From positions 57,761,858 through 57,825,857 of the forward strand of contig OZ029913.1 of NCBI GenBank assembly GCA_964023275.1: a stretch of 64,000 nucleotides of DNA. Reading direction: 5' to 3'. A program made the position numbers and the translations under genes. Under the pieces are notes generated by a model that searched no databases, was not told the DNA's origin, and saw only the letters and a program-made list of their open reading frames with translations. The stretch is from Norana najaformis. Its lineage: Eukaryota; Annelida; Clitellata; Crassiclitellata; Hormogastridae. Position 1 is the first letter of the stretch. Each line of letters starts with the position of its first letter. Shown here one piece after another: positions 1 to 9,800 of this stretch.

Positions 1-200
1 AAGAAGAAAAGGGGTTCGAGCTTCGGAGAAACATTAATAGACGGTTCCATTCCTTAGGGGCAGCGGTGTGGAATGCACGAGAGCCCAGTGCAGTTCTGCA
101 TCATGGCTCAACCAAGAGACCCGTACCTGAAGATCGTAGGCTGCGGGGAGGGATGTAAGGAGAGACTAGTCACTGAAGCTAGTGACTGGTCAAAACATGG
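1..200 (+). repeat. possible degraded retrotransposon 3' coding tail
   Basis: One plus-strand frame reads like the end of a non-LTR reverse transcriptase ORF (residues RRFHSLGAAVWNA, compare the common 'F...AP..WN.LP' motif of such tails), then degenerates. This is based only on that short similarity; it could be chance. Confidence 0.2.
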
Positions 201-205
201 TTATA

Positions 206-720
206 TCAAGCGATGCGGATATAATTGTTGTAGACTATAGACGGCAAAATTAATGTGTGCTTAATAAAGTAAGATAAGGTAATGTAAGCGATGGAAATGC
301 AAGATGAGCATAAAATGAGCAAAGGAATTTGATGTGGGGTAAGGGAAGTCAAATTAAGGCAAGCCATGAACAGACTATGTACAAGATAAATTAATTTTCT
401 GGATGGAAATAGTTTGAATAACAATACATTTTTCACGTGAAGATCCTGAAAAAGGTGGTGAGCTAACTTCTGAATAATTATGGAATTCTAGATCGAAATT
501 AGCCAAAAAGCCTTAAAGGGGCACAGTTAAAGAAACCTTAAGCAGAGAGTAGCATTTCCTAAATGATCTTTGAAGCGATGTTTCGCCTCTAAAGCTAAGA
601 AATCGGAAAAATCACTATAGTATTGAATCGGCCAACGAGGGACCGATCTTGTTATCCAATCCCTTGGAAAATAATGAAAATTAACGATAGAAATCCAGTC
701 CTTTGGAGCGAAATTAGCCC
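206..720. other. no gene recognised
   Basis: AT-rich sequence without a convincing exon on either strand. The last exon of the neighbouring transporter (transmembrane segments 11-12) was sought here and not found. Confidence 0.4.
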
Positions 721-721
721 A

Positions 722-900
722 TGTAGCCTATCTTCTTCTGGTTCTCTGCCCTCAGGCAGGTTCAAACGTCCGATGACGCCACTCCTCTCGGTGCTTAGCT
801 TCTTCTTTCAGCCTGCTGTATCCGTCCGTCATCATCCAACCCAGCAGCATCTGTCTGGGTCTTCCTTTTGTCCTTCCCCTCCATTCTGCCCTCAATGAAG
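722..900 (+). repeat. dispersed repeat, copy 1
   Basis: The stretch around 735-825 (ttctctgccctcaggcaggt and following bases) recurs almost unchanged at about 38535-38622. A looser match is at about 40388-40460. The short open frame looks like repeat-derived peptide rather than a host gene. Confidence 0.55.
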
Positions 901-1019
901 GTTCTCAAGAGTGAGTCCCTTCTCAGTATGTGACCAATCCATTTTCGCTGTAGCCTATGTTAAGGGATAAAGTAAAACAACCTTCAACAGGCAAAATCAT
1001 TTCCTCAATGACTTTAGAA

Positions 1020-1400
1020 GCGATACAAATTCGTCTATTATTTATTTATTTAGAGCATTTGTAACGCGCGCAGTGTCAGTACACCTGAATCTAAGGCGCG
1101 GATGTATGTTCGCTAGGGGCCAAGATGGAATCATGCAAAAGCCAGGATGAAGTAGTGAGTCTTAACAAGTGATTTAAAAGATGATAGCGAGTTTGCAAGT
1201 CGGGCCTTTTGTGGTAGACGATTCCAAACGCTAGGTGCACAGCAGCTAAAGGTACGTGATCCTACAATTGTCCTGAACCTAGGTTCTTGCAACAAACCAG
1301 TATCAGAAGAACGCAAGAATCTGGGAGGGCGATATGGAGTCAGCAAAGTTTTAAGATATGATGGAAGGCCAGTGTTCTGAGCCTTAAAGGACAAGCATGC
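1020..1400 (-). mobile_element. non-LTR retrotransposon (LINE), 3'-truncated remnant: RT C-terminus plus 3' UTR
   Basis: The minus-strand frame 1131-1394 reads YRPPRFLRSSDTGLL, then a RTFSCCAPSVWNRLP-like stretch, then SLSSFKSLVKTHYF. This is the typical C-terminal tail of non-LTR reverse transcriptase ORFs. Downstream on the minus strand (1130 to 1024) is a 3' UTR with CAG(G)TGTACTGACACTGC and an AAATAAATAAAT tail. Only the 3' end is present, as expected for 5'-truncated LINE copies. The 3' UTR resembles the end of SINE family A in this window. Confidence 0.7.
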
Positions 1401-1453
1401 AGTTTTAAACTTATAAAGCTAAGAAGTCGGCAAGATCACCGATGTACTTATAC

Positions 1454-2848
1454 CTGCCAATGGCGGACCGATCAGGTTCGCCACTCCTTCGAAAAGCGAC
1501 ACGAACCCAAATGCATTGGTCAGTCTGTCCATTCCGATCAAGTCGACGAGAATGATCGTCGTCAGGGCGTAGTTGGCGCTGATGGAGAAGCCGTAGGCGG
1601 CACAGTAGACGGCCAGCAACGGAAATGACTTGAGCAGCGACACGAACAAAGTGGCAGTGCCTGCAACGCAAGTCATTGCGTTGCAGAGATGTAGCGTGTT
1701 GATTTCCGGCCGGTCGCCGAGGAAACCCATGACCAACTGGCCGAAGGTGCTCGAGATACCGATGATGGAGATGAGGAAGGACGCTTCCGTATCGGTCGTC
1801 ACCTTCGAGATGATCGCCACGTCCGGCACGTAGATGTACGGAACGTCGTAGGTCAGATAGAGTAAGAAGCAGTGGAGACAGAAGAAGTCGAAGACAAGGC
1901 TGAGGAAAATCGACAGATTCATCACTCGCCGGACACTCGACCGGAATTCGCACCATGCTGAGTTCTTGGTTCGATCCCTGGTCTCTCGTCTTCTACTGGC
2001 GTGAAGGTAAAGGTCCGGGCAGCTGGCCGAGTATTCACTGCTCTCTATGAAGCCAGTCCGCATGAGGCTGCGTCTGAAGAAGACGTCCCTCCTGCTCGTC
2101 ACTCTGAACCTGTCTGGTCGAGTATCCTTCGACGGATGACTCGGCAAGCTGGTTCTGTGCCGCATACTGCGCGATTCGACGTTGGCATTGCTTTCGGAAG
2201 GCGGTACGAACGACGTCGATGCTGGGTGTCTGATCGGGAGTGGCACGGGCAGAGGTGGTGGACAGCTGACCGACTGAGGAGCTGACACATCGTGAAGTTC
2301 CACTACACTTTTAGATTTACATGTGTGTTCTTCGCGATTCAAGTCCATTACTGCTGTCGTTTCCCCGGCGGGATTGGTTACATTGGAAACCTGGAATTTA
2401 TGGAGTAGGTTGCGGTCTGCTAGAGCCTCCCTAAGGGTCTTGCCACCTTGCTTTAGGTCGGCAATGAGCTGGACAGCGATGGAGTCAAACTCCTCTTGCA
2501 GATATGCGGGGAACTCGAATGCAGAATTGGTAGCCGTTTCGTAATAAAGACAATGTCCATTGTCTAGGTAAGCCTTGAAAATGAACTGAGGCTCGCGATC
2601 TAGGTGAGACATCGATCCATCGGAATCGAGCTGCTGATGGCCAGTGCCTTTCGCGACTGATTTTGACGATCGATTTGCAGACTTCTTCTGCCAGGCAGCA
2701 GGCCTGAATAATGCCCCACAGACTATGAGGTTCATAAAAATGCCGGACAAGATGATGAATGCTCCCTTCCACGAGTACTTTTCCATTAGAAATTCTGTGA
2801 ATGGAGCAAATATGAATGTACCTATGCCAGTTCCAGAAACTGCTATTC
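1454..2848 (-). CDS. transporter exon 2 (helices 4-10 and central loop)
   Basis: The acceptor is TTTCTATTTCAG|GAATAGC and the donor CATTGGCAG|GTATAAG. The exon starts GIAVSGTGIGTFIFAPFTE and ends GVANLIGPPLAG. Confidence 0.82.
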
Positions 2849-3876
2849 CTGAAATAGAAAGTAAAAAAATTAGCATATTCTCAAAATTTCTTCTCTTTAC
2901 CCTGATTGATCTTTTCAAGTAAATATATTTGTAGACCGACTCTACATAACTCAGCCAAGTAGAGTCAGTCTATAAGTAAATTTACTTGTAAAGATCAATC
3001 AACCAATCAAACAGTTAATCATCATTCAGTATGTAAGTAAATGAGTCTTTAGTCTTAACTTAGATGCCTTTCAGGCAGACACTAAATAGGCCTAGGCCTT
3101 AAATCAATCATGGAGTCAATCAATCAAAATCAGCTAAACAACCAATCATCCAGTGTCGTTTTGATTGCAACATCTAATCAGATGACAAGCTGCAGATTTA
3201 CTAATTGCATTCAATGCATTCATTCAAACATTTAGCCTATTTTTACACTCCTTAGGTTTTCTTTCTCTCTTTTATTTGTAGCTCATAACCTACTGCTTAA
3301 TCCGTGGGGCATCCATTTAGGCAGCAAGTATCTGTTATAAACTCATAAATGAAGAGTCTTGCCTGTTGCAAATGCTCTTTGCTTTTCGAAGTAGAAAGCA
3401 ACCATGACGATCGCAGGTACGAAGACAAGCGCCAGTCCAAAGCCCGAGATCAGACCAAACGTCAGGCACAGCATCTCGATGCTGTCAACAAAAGCACTCG
3501 CAAAACATCCCACGGCCGTTGTGATGCCGCCGACTATGGCTGTCTTCCTGCAGCCGAACCGGTTCGCAAGAGAGCTAGCAATCGGGCCACATATCAGGGG
3601 CATGGAAACAAACAGCGAACCAACCCAAGCTGTCTTACTGCGACCCTCGTCAAAAACCACCAGTAGCTCTGTGAAGACAACGCCAAAAGAGAAACAGCAC
3701 CCGTCTCCGATCATATGAGCCACGAATGAGGCCCCGACTACGACCCAACCGTATCGACCATCCGATTGGGAGGACCGTTGAACATCGACAGATTGCGTGA
3801 CGCTTGTATCTGGCTGATCAGAAATTACCGGTTGTTCACGGTTGTTCGAAGGATCGCCAATCGTAGCAGCTTCCAT
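1454..3876 (-). CDS. SLC16-like monocarboxylate transporter (MFS), 3' end missing
   Basis: Two exons (3876-3363, then 2848-1454) join in frame to give 636 residues. They cover an N-terminal cytoplasmic segment and transmembrane helices 1 to about 10. The first family signature is seen as DGRYGWVVV at about residue 40, and the second as FYFEKQRAFATGIAVSGTG spanning the exon junction. A long cytoplasmic loop of about 255 residues separates helices 6 and 7. The second exon ends ...NLIGPPLAG at a GTATAAG donor, exactly where MCT proteins continue into helix 11, so the last exon must lie beyond position 1. The family carries lactate, pyruvate, ketone bodies or other small solutes with protons or by facilitated diffusion at the plasma membrane; the substrate cannot be told here. 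The start is the first ATG of the open frame (MEAATIGD). Confidence 0.85.
2904..3000. repeat. long inverted repeat (hairpin) inside the transporter intron
   Basis: Arms 2904-2945 and 2959-3000 are near-perfect reverse complements with a 13-base loop. Arm ends are gattgatctttt and aaagatcaatc. It lies about 55 bases upstream of the minus-strand 3' splice site at 2849. Confidence 0.75.
3363..3876 (-). CDS. transporter exon 1 (helices 1-4), GC donor
   Basis: Encodes residues 1-171. It ends at ACAG|GCAAGACT, a GC-type 5' splice site. Reading through would break the conserved FATGxAxSG motif, whereas splicing to 2848 restores it in frame. Confidence 0.8.
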
Positions 3877-4654
3877 TTCTACGTGTACAAATCAATCTGC
3901 CAGGTCTAACTCCGATTAACTTCAACATTCGCTTTTAACGCGATCATAAATTAATACTGAAACGGCAGTTTTTGTTAGCGTTTTTAAGGGAATTAAGTAA
4001 ATAAGTGAAACTAATACAAAAAGACGCCGTCTGCTGACTCAGATCATATATTTTAATTGATTCCACACTTTATGACGTAACAGGTAAATGACAGAACGCC
4101 ATCATGCGATGGACAAAAATATGTAAGTTTTGGTAATCCCTTAAATCCTCGAGCCCGTTGCTTAGAATAGTCTAAGCTGAACAGTCAGTGTCTATATCTA
4201 AAGCTTTATAAACACTCAAACGCTAGTCTACTGTTGTGAATGCTAAAATAAACACGAATTTCAAGTAGACAGCTAGCTAGCCTAAGCATGCGTTTTCCTG
4301 TGAAAGGCATGCATGGGAAATACGCATAAGACGAAAAGATCAATAGACCTAATCGCAGAAATGATATTCGGACGAAACTCTTTTCAGCCATTCGTGTTAA
4401 CTTATTTCAGCCTACATCGCCCTACTTTTTTAATCTGCGTCAGTCCATGAGTAAATTGGTACCTGGATGAGAAAACTGATAACTTTAGCTTCCGCCTCAT
4501 TTATCGAGTTAATTACTAAATGTTATCAATTACTAAATAAACCATACCCTGACAAAACCTATGTTGGAGTGGGAATCAAGTCTATATTTGCCTTGGAGGA
4601 GTCTATGCTAGTTTCAGTATTCTCTCGAATGAACTCTTGTCAGAATTATGACAA
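3877..4654. other. presumed 5' flank of the transporter gene
   Basis: No coding exon, SINE or long repeat recognised. An untranslated first exon and promoter of the transporter probably lie here, but no TATA box or clear donor could be assigned. Confidence 0.35.
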
Positions 4655-5290
4655 TTATCTGACCCATCATATGAACTCACCAACACTTCACCCCTTGCAG
4701 TTTTTGCGCAGGCCTTTCACTCAAAACTTAAAATACTCCTATTTCACAGATTCTATCCTTACTCGTCATCTTCCCGTTGTATTTCTTACCGCTCCAATTC
4801 CAAACACCACCCACGGTAGCCATTTGACTGCCTGACCTTTGGATCTTGACCTGGAACCGTTTCGTAATCGTAATCGTAATTCCGAGATTTCAACAGCGCC
4901 CAACAAAAGCCACGTCACGGGACCAGCTTATTCACAGGCGCTCAGTCAAAACAAAATCGGTAGGCAAAAGGGTCCGATTCCATGTCAAGATCCAAAAGTC
5001 AGACGGAGAGAAAGCGTGGCAGCTACGGGAGGGGGTGGTGTTTGGGGTTAGAGGGGAGAGAGAGATAAGAGGAAGAAGGGATGTCAGGAAAGGATCTGTG
5101 AAAGAGGAATGTTTTTAGTTTTAAGCGAAAGGCCGAAGCAGAAATTGGAAGAAATTGCATTTCTGACCCTTCTGTCTAACGGGTTTGTTTGTTTGCATGA
5201 GCGCCTGTGAATAAGCTGGTTCCCGCGAGTTAGCTTTTCTTGCGCGCTGTAGAAATCTCGAGTTTACGATTACGCTTATGCTTGAAAGAT
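4655..5290. mobile_element. three SINE family C copies, nested or inverted
   Basis: Family C has an internal block (cttattcacaggcgctcagtc or its complement) and a 3' end of the form GCGCTGTAGAAATCTCGAG followed by TTACGATTACG. A plus-oriented partial copy occupies about 4655-4858, a minus-oriented copy about 4860-5115, and a plus-oriented copy about 5120-5283. Short ORFs here are repeat-derived. Confidence 0.65.
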
Positions 5291-5897
5291 GTGGTGTGGT
5301 GCCAGATCGGTTCCGGAGGGACGGCGGTTTCCACACCGTTCACCTAAGGCACAACAGTGAAGCGAATTTTAATGTATTTGGTTGCCTTTATAGAAAGTCT
5401 GATAGGAATCGTTATTGCTGTAAATGCATAAATAGAAGCCCAAACATTTTTCCAAACAGTCTGTACCAACACAATGGTAACATGGACAAACATGGCTTTA
5501 ACGAACGAAACCGCAGCAAACGGTGTCGACAGAAAGGTTCAATCATAATAAACAAAAGTCACGTGAACCAACCACAGTAGCTTTCGGAACCGTTTTTGCC
5601 TGGGTCTGATTTGACTTCACACCGGTCATGCTATTTTCAACGATTCGTGCGCCTGTCTATTTATGTGAGATAAAACTTGATGAGCTCATGAAAGAGCCTG
5701 AAAAGAACCCGTCAACCGACAGGACCCTCGAGCTACGAAAAGCTCCCGGTCAATAGCGACTGCACGATCACGAGTCGATCGCAGTGTTTGCCGAAGACTC
5801 GACGCTGGTAATAAGCAACACTTTTGACATTCGCTTGTATAACGAACTCTTTCAGTGGAAATTTTCTGGCAAACACGAACTCTGTGGAGGGACAGCA
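5291..5897. other. no gene recognised
   Basis: No exon-like segment with splice sites and no recognised repeat. Confidence 0.35.
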
Positions 5898-6067
5898 CAG
5901 TGGCGGCTCCAGGATTGCTTGCATGGGGGCAAGAGCGTTTCCAGAGGGGCGCCACATTCTGGCAGTCCACCATGCAAGGCTCTGGTCTGAGGGGCGCCGG
6001 CATATAACCAGGAGTGGCAAGGGCGGGCGAATCGCTCCTCCCACGCCTATAGGTAAATCTACCACTG
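5898..6067. mobile_element. hAT-like MITE with 8-bp target site duplication
   Basis: The 170-bp element begins cagtggcggctcc and ends taccactg, giving inverted ends CAGTGG. It is flanked by ggacagca (5890-5897) and ggacggca (6068-6075), 7 of 8 bases identical, an 8-bp duplication as expected for hAT elements. It is related in inverted orientation to the element at 23397-23554. No transposase is encoded. Confidence 0.7.
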
Positions 6068-6094
6068 GGACGGCACATATCCATCCTAACCATC

Positions 6095-6300
6095 CATCCT
6101 ATCCATCATATCATATCATATCATATCATATCATATCATAGCATAGCATAGCATAGCATACCATACCACACCATATCATATCATATCATAGCATATCATA
6201 CCACACCATATCATATCATATCATAGCATATTATATCATATCATAGCATATCATACCATACCATACCATACCATACGATATCATATCATATCATACGACA
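6095..6300. repeat. pentanucleotide microsatellite (ATCAT/AGCAT)n
   Basis: About 40 units of tcata with variants gcata and ccata. Confidence 0.9.
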
Positions 6301-6892
6301 TGCTGTAGTTTGTCAATATTTCGATAAGATTCCGCTAGCACTTGACTCCGTGTATAAGCTGAGGACAGTACACCCTTACATACAGCATACATATTGTCTA
6401 GAAAAAGTGCAACCACTCTGACCTGTAGTCCTATTACCATACAAACCACAATATAATCGCAATTGTAAACTCGTAATTTCTAAGGCGCTACTTAAAAGCT
6501 AAGCGCAGGGCACCAGCTTATACAGATGCATTGAAGTGTCTGGCGCAGGCTATAGTGACTAATTTCGTGCCGTTGATGTAGGCAACGTTCTAGCCACATT
6601 AGGGTGTCTGGTGTTAACAGACATTGCTCTGTACACAGCCACAACTGTAAGTGCGACAGTCTTGATAAGGCGACTAAGGAAGTGACTCGGTCGTTGCAAG
6701 TTGCTCAGGTGAAGGTATTGCTGTACTGTAGTTTATTCTGCACAGAATTCCTTTGTTTTCGTCGACAGACAAGCAAGCGCAGGTGTAAGGGAAACCATGG
6801 ATCCAGGGTTCTTAGAGAAGGCAATGCCACAACTGGAGGCAGCAACGATTGTACACAGGTAAGGTAACATTCAGAGACTGTATGTTAAAAGT
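6301..6892. other. no gene recognised
   Basis: The short open frame at 6604-6867 is weak and has no supporting splice or domain evidence. Confidence 0.35.
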
Positions 6893-7155
6893 GTGGGACG
6901 TGGTGGTGTAGTGGTATGGTCGGTGCCTCGTAACCGGAGGATCGCGGGTTCGAATCTGCCTCAAGTCGCTGCATAGCGACCTTGGACAAGTTGCTCACCC
7001 AAAGTTGTCTGTGAGGAAGGCAACGGGAAACCACTTCACTCATCTCGTCCCTGGGTGGCATAAAGCCAGTGGACTTGCCTTCGGGCAAAAACTCATCATC
7101 ATCATCATCGTCGTCGTCGTCGTCATCATCATCATCATCATCATCATCATGTTGA
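6893..7155 (+). mobile_element. tRNA-derived SINE family B with (ATC)n tail
   Basis: The head folds like a tRNA: A-box-like tggtgtagtggtatgg, an anticodon-arm-like region with cgt, and B-box gcgggttcgaatctg. A tRNA-unrelated body follows (ccctgggtggcataaagcc), then (atc)/(gtc) repeats at 7092-7150. The poly-Asp ORF on the minus strand comes from this tail. Confidence 0.8.
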
Positions 7156-7267
7156 AAGTAATTGTAAATGTACACGGTTTTATATAGCGACCGTATGGCC
7201 TACTCCAATCAGGGCCTTAAGTAGAAACACAGTGAGATCTATTTATTAGCGTCAACTGATCTTCCAT

Positions 7268-7740
7268 TATCTGACTGGTCATACGAATCACCAACACTTC
7301 ACCTCTTGTAATTTATGCGCATGTCTTTCACTTAAAACTGAAAACATTCCTCTTCCACAAATCCTATCCTGATTCTTCCTCTTCCCCTTGTCTCAGTTTT
7401 CGGTTCAATTCCAAGCACCACCCACTATAGCCGTCTGACTATCTGCCTGCCTGATTCTTGGATCTTGGCCTGGAACCGAACCCTTCCTGACCATCGATTT
7501 TGTTTTGACTGAGCGCCCGTGATTAAGCTGATGCCCCCCCGACTTAGCTTTCGTTGAACGCTGTAGAAATCCCGAGCTTACGATTACGACTACGATTAAG
7601 TCACTGTTGTTACTGATGTTGATATTGTAATTGTAATTGCAAATTAAAATAGCTGTAGAAATCTCGAGCTTGCGATTACGATTACGCTTGTCAACGTTGG
7701 TGTTGATATCATAATCGTAATCGCAAATTTGTATAGCGCC
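7268..7740 (+). mobile_element. SINE family C, near full-length, with duplicated tail fragments
   Basis: The body at 7268-7600 ends gctgtagaaatcccgagctt then acgattacgactacg. The same tail recurs at 7650-7690 and again, inverted, at about 7705-7735 (cgtaatcgcaaatttgtatagcgcc). Confidence 0.65.
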
Positions 7741-7768
7741 ATTTCAAGAGCAAATCCTCAGAGGCGCA

Positions 7769-7787
7769 ACCGTTGTTGTTGTTGTTG

Positions 7788-7834
<47 letters not shown>
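7769..7834 (+). repeat. trinucleotide repeat (GTT)n(GCT)n
   Basis: About 9 GTT units followed by about 13 CTG/GCT units, ending 31 bases before the ATG of the coiled-coil gene. One frame would give poly-leucine, but it is not the frame of that gene. Confidence 0.9.
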
Positions 7835-7835
<1 letters not shown>

Positions 7836-7864
7836 AAATCTACTGGCGAGCCTGAACTTTCAAT

Positions 7865-8533
7865 ATGTTCTGTAGAAAACTTGGAACAAGCAAACGTTTC
7901 TCAGAGTCGGACAAACGCGTCGTCGCGGAAATCCTCGTTTCCGGTTTGGAGTCACTGAGCGAGAAATGCGGCGCGGAGACCGAGAGCCTCAAGGACCAAC
8001 TCGAGGCAGCGAATCTCGAAAACCAGTACAAGAAAGCGCTGCAGTCAACCGTGTCCGCTCAGGTGGCTGACTTCGCCAAGTCGCAAGGTCGGCGACTGGA
8101 GACGCATGCACACGACATGGTTACTACGACAGAACTGCTGCTTCGGTTGAGCGACTGTCCGGAAAAGGAGCAGACGTTGGACTGCCTGGAAAAGCTACTG
8201 GAAAAGACTGCCAAGCTCCTGTACAACATGGATTCCGTCTGCTACGAGAAGAATAAGTGTCTGCGGTTGCTGCAGCAGGCTGATGCTAACGATACCTCAA
8301 TCGTTAAAGCGTTGAAGGAGAGGAGATGCGATATCCTGGCTGCAGAGAATAGAGGGCTGGAAAACTCTGAGAACCTGGACGAGACGATCGACAACCTAGC
8401 GATGGATTCTCGAGAACTGAAGGAGATAGCGAAGGAGTACAGAAAAGATGTCGCCACCATCCGACGAAAGATGAAAGATGCAAACCAGGAGATCGATAGA
8501 TTACATCTGCAACTTGATATCGATAGCTTCTAG
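7865..8533 (+). CDS. coiled-coil protein of unknown function
   Basis: A single open frame of 222 residues (MFCRKLGTSKRF... to DIDSF, stop TAG). It is rich in Glu, Lys, Leu and Arg, with heptad-like segments at about residues 27-65 (LESLSEKCGAETESLKDQL) and 170-218 (LDETIDNLAMDSRELKEIA and following). It has no signal peptide and no membrane segment, so it is probably intracellular. The frame stays open over its full length with balanced codon use, which favours a real gene. The ATG at 7865 could be the start, but ttctgtag|aaaac just inside it looks like a 3' splice site, so this may be a terminal exon. A polyadenylation signal lies at 8815. The last 70 bases, with the stop, are repeated directly downstream. 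No family is recognised. Confidence 0.6.
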   Translation: MFCRKLGTSKRFSESDKRVVAEILVSGLESLSEKCGAETESLKDQLEAANLENQYKKALQSTVSAQVADFAKSQGRRLETHAHDMVTTTELLLRLSDCPEKEQTLDCLEKLLEKTAKLLYNMDSVCYEKNKCLRLLQQADANDTSIVKALKERRCDILAAENRGLENSENLDETIDNLAMDSRELKEIAKEYRKDVATIRRKMKDANQEIDRLHLQLDIDSF

Positions 8534-8622
8534 CTCAAACGAGTTCGACGCAAACCAGGAGATCGATAGATTACGTCTGCAACTTCATATCTATAGCTTC
8601 TAGATCAAACGAATTCAGCAAG
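8476..8622 (+). repeat. tandem duplication of the coiled-coil gene 3' end
   Basis: Bases 8477-8545 (gatgcaaaccaggagatcga and following, through the stop codon) recur at 8549-8618 with few changes, giving a duplicated stop and 3' UTR start. Confidence 0.85.
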
Positions 8623-8814
8623 TTTTTCGGGCCCATAAAGAGCCCATAGCTAGCCCGCGATTGCCCCAGAGGCATAATAAGGGCCAGTTAGGGGCCTATT
8701 GAACACAATTGTCTGGGGATCGATCGATCGATCGACTGACTGACCGACGGGTAGTTGCGTTCCTTTACTTGATCTTTAGAAACTGTCAGAGAAATATTTA
8801 TAAAATAGGACATG

Positions 8815-8820
8815 AATAAA
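8815..8820 (+). terminator. polyadenylation signal AATAAA
   Basis: AATAAA 282 bases after the stop codon of the coiled-coil gene. A GATC-rich palindromic stretch (gatcgatcgatcgatcgac) lies between them at about 8718. Confidence 0.5.
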
Positions 8821-8821
8821 A

Positions 8822-9539
8822 CATTGTCGCATTCAGAGCCACATTTGTTGAGATGGGCAAAGGCAACAACAGATTATTTCATTCAAAATCAAATCGTATC
8901 AATGGATTCGCACCAGTTTTCATTAAAAAAACCCATTTGAAATATCATTTAGTTACTGGCGCTATATATCAATTCAAGTCCACAAGTGTCAGGTTGTTTG
9001 GTTATAGTTTCGGCTCCAGGTTAAATCCGAGGAGGAGTCAAGCCGGAAAACATCGCGGTGCCAACCCAACCAACTCGACTAAACCCCTACCAAATTGGGA
9101 GGCTAAAGTAGTTTAATGAAATAAAACATTGGAAACCGATCTCAATGGGAAAATAAAATTAAAAGAATAGAGAGAGGAATATTACACAAAACCGGTAAGA
9201 ATCTTAAAAACAACATCAACTGATTTAATTCGACCAAATTCCGGTCAGCATCCCAAAAAGTTCAGCTTTTAATAAACATTCCCTAGAATTTACGAGATAA
9301 CAAAATTTTGATATTCAGTTAAAGTATACTATCAAGGCAAGCTGTTGCTTTTACAAGATATTTACAAGATATTTAACAAAGTTTAGATATTCAGTCAACA
9401 CATGCTGTCAAGGCAAACCTGTTGCTTTCAAGAGGTCTTCAAAAAAGACTATACATGAATATCAAGAAACCTATCGTTACTCCTTGACATGACGTCATAT
9501 TTCTCGACTGTATCACTCAAGCAAAATCACAACCGGAAA
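8822..9539. other. no gene recognised
   Basis: AT-rich. A short repetition (acaagatatttacaagatat) occurs near 9350. The open frame at 8853-9116 has no supporting evidence. Confidence 0.4.
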
Positions 9540-9800
9540 TCAAACAATGCTAGGGATCATGGCATCAAACATGGCGTACGTTTTGCTGTCTCGGGCGATC
9601 GCTTCGAGGATCGAATTCCACGAGCTGATTCGGAAGATCGGTGGCTGAAAGGGGTCGTTCTCTAGGTCGGATTCGGTGCAGGATATGAAGACCGGGTGAG
9701 GCAGGATCGGCTTTCGGCGCCATTCCTGGGGGAAGATAAGGATCCCGGTCACGACGTGGATTTCCGGGAAACGGATCAACGGACTCGTTACCGGAATGAC
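9540..9800 (-). CDS. unrecognised gene, terminal exon C
   Basis: Acceptor GTTCGTCTTCAG|GTCATTCC; reads [20 protein letters not shown] and ends [10 protein letters not shown] followed by TGA. Confidence 0.5.
   Translation of the reverse strand, partial: VIPVTSPLIRFPEIHVVTGILIFPQEWRRKPILPHPVFISCTESDLENDPFQPPIFRISSWNSILEAIARDSKTYAMFDAMIPSIV

Noticed and set aside
1411..1956. Overlapping 181-codon minus ORF in the transporter
   Set aside because: Out-of-frame shadow; the other frame contains the transporter helices.
4467..5118. Small ORFs of 70-122 codons on the plus strand
   Set aside because: They overlap SINE family C copies and recur with frameshifts in other copies.
6893..6990. A tRNA gene (tRNA-like head with B-box gcgggttcgaatctg)
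   Set aside because: There is no proper acceptor stem pairing, and a SINE body and (ATC)n tail follow; the other SINE heads were rejected for the same reason.
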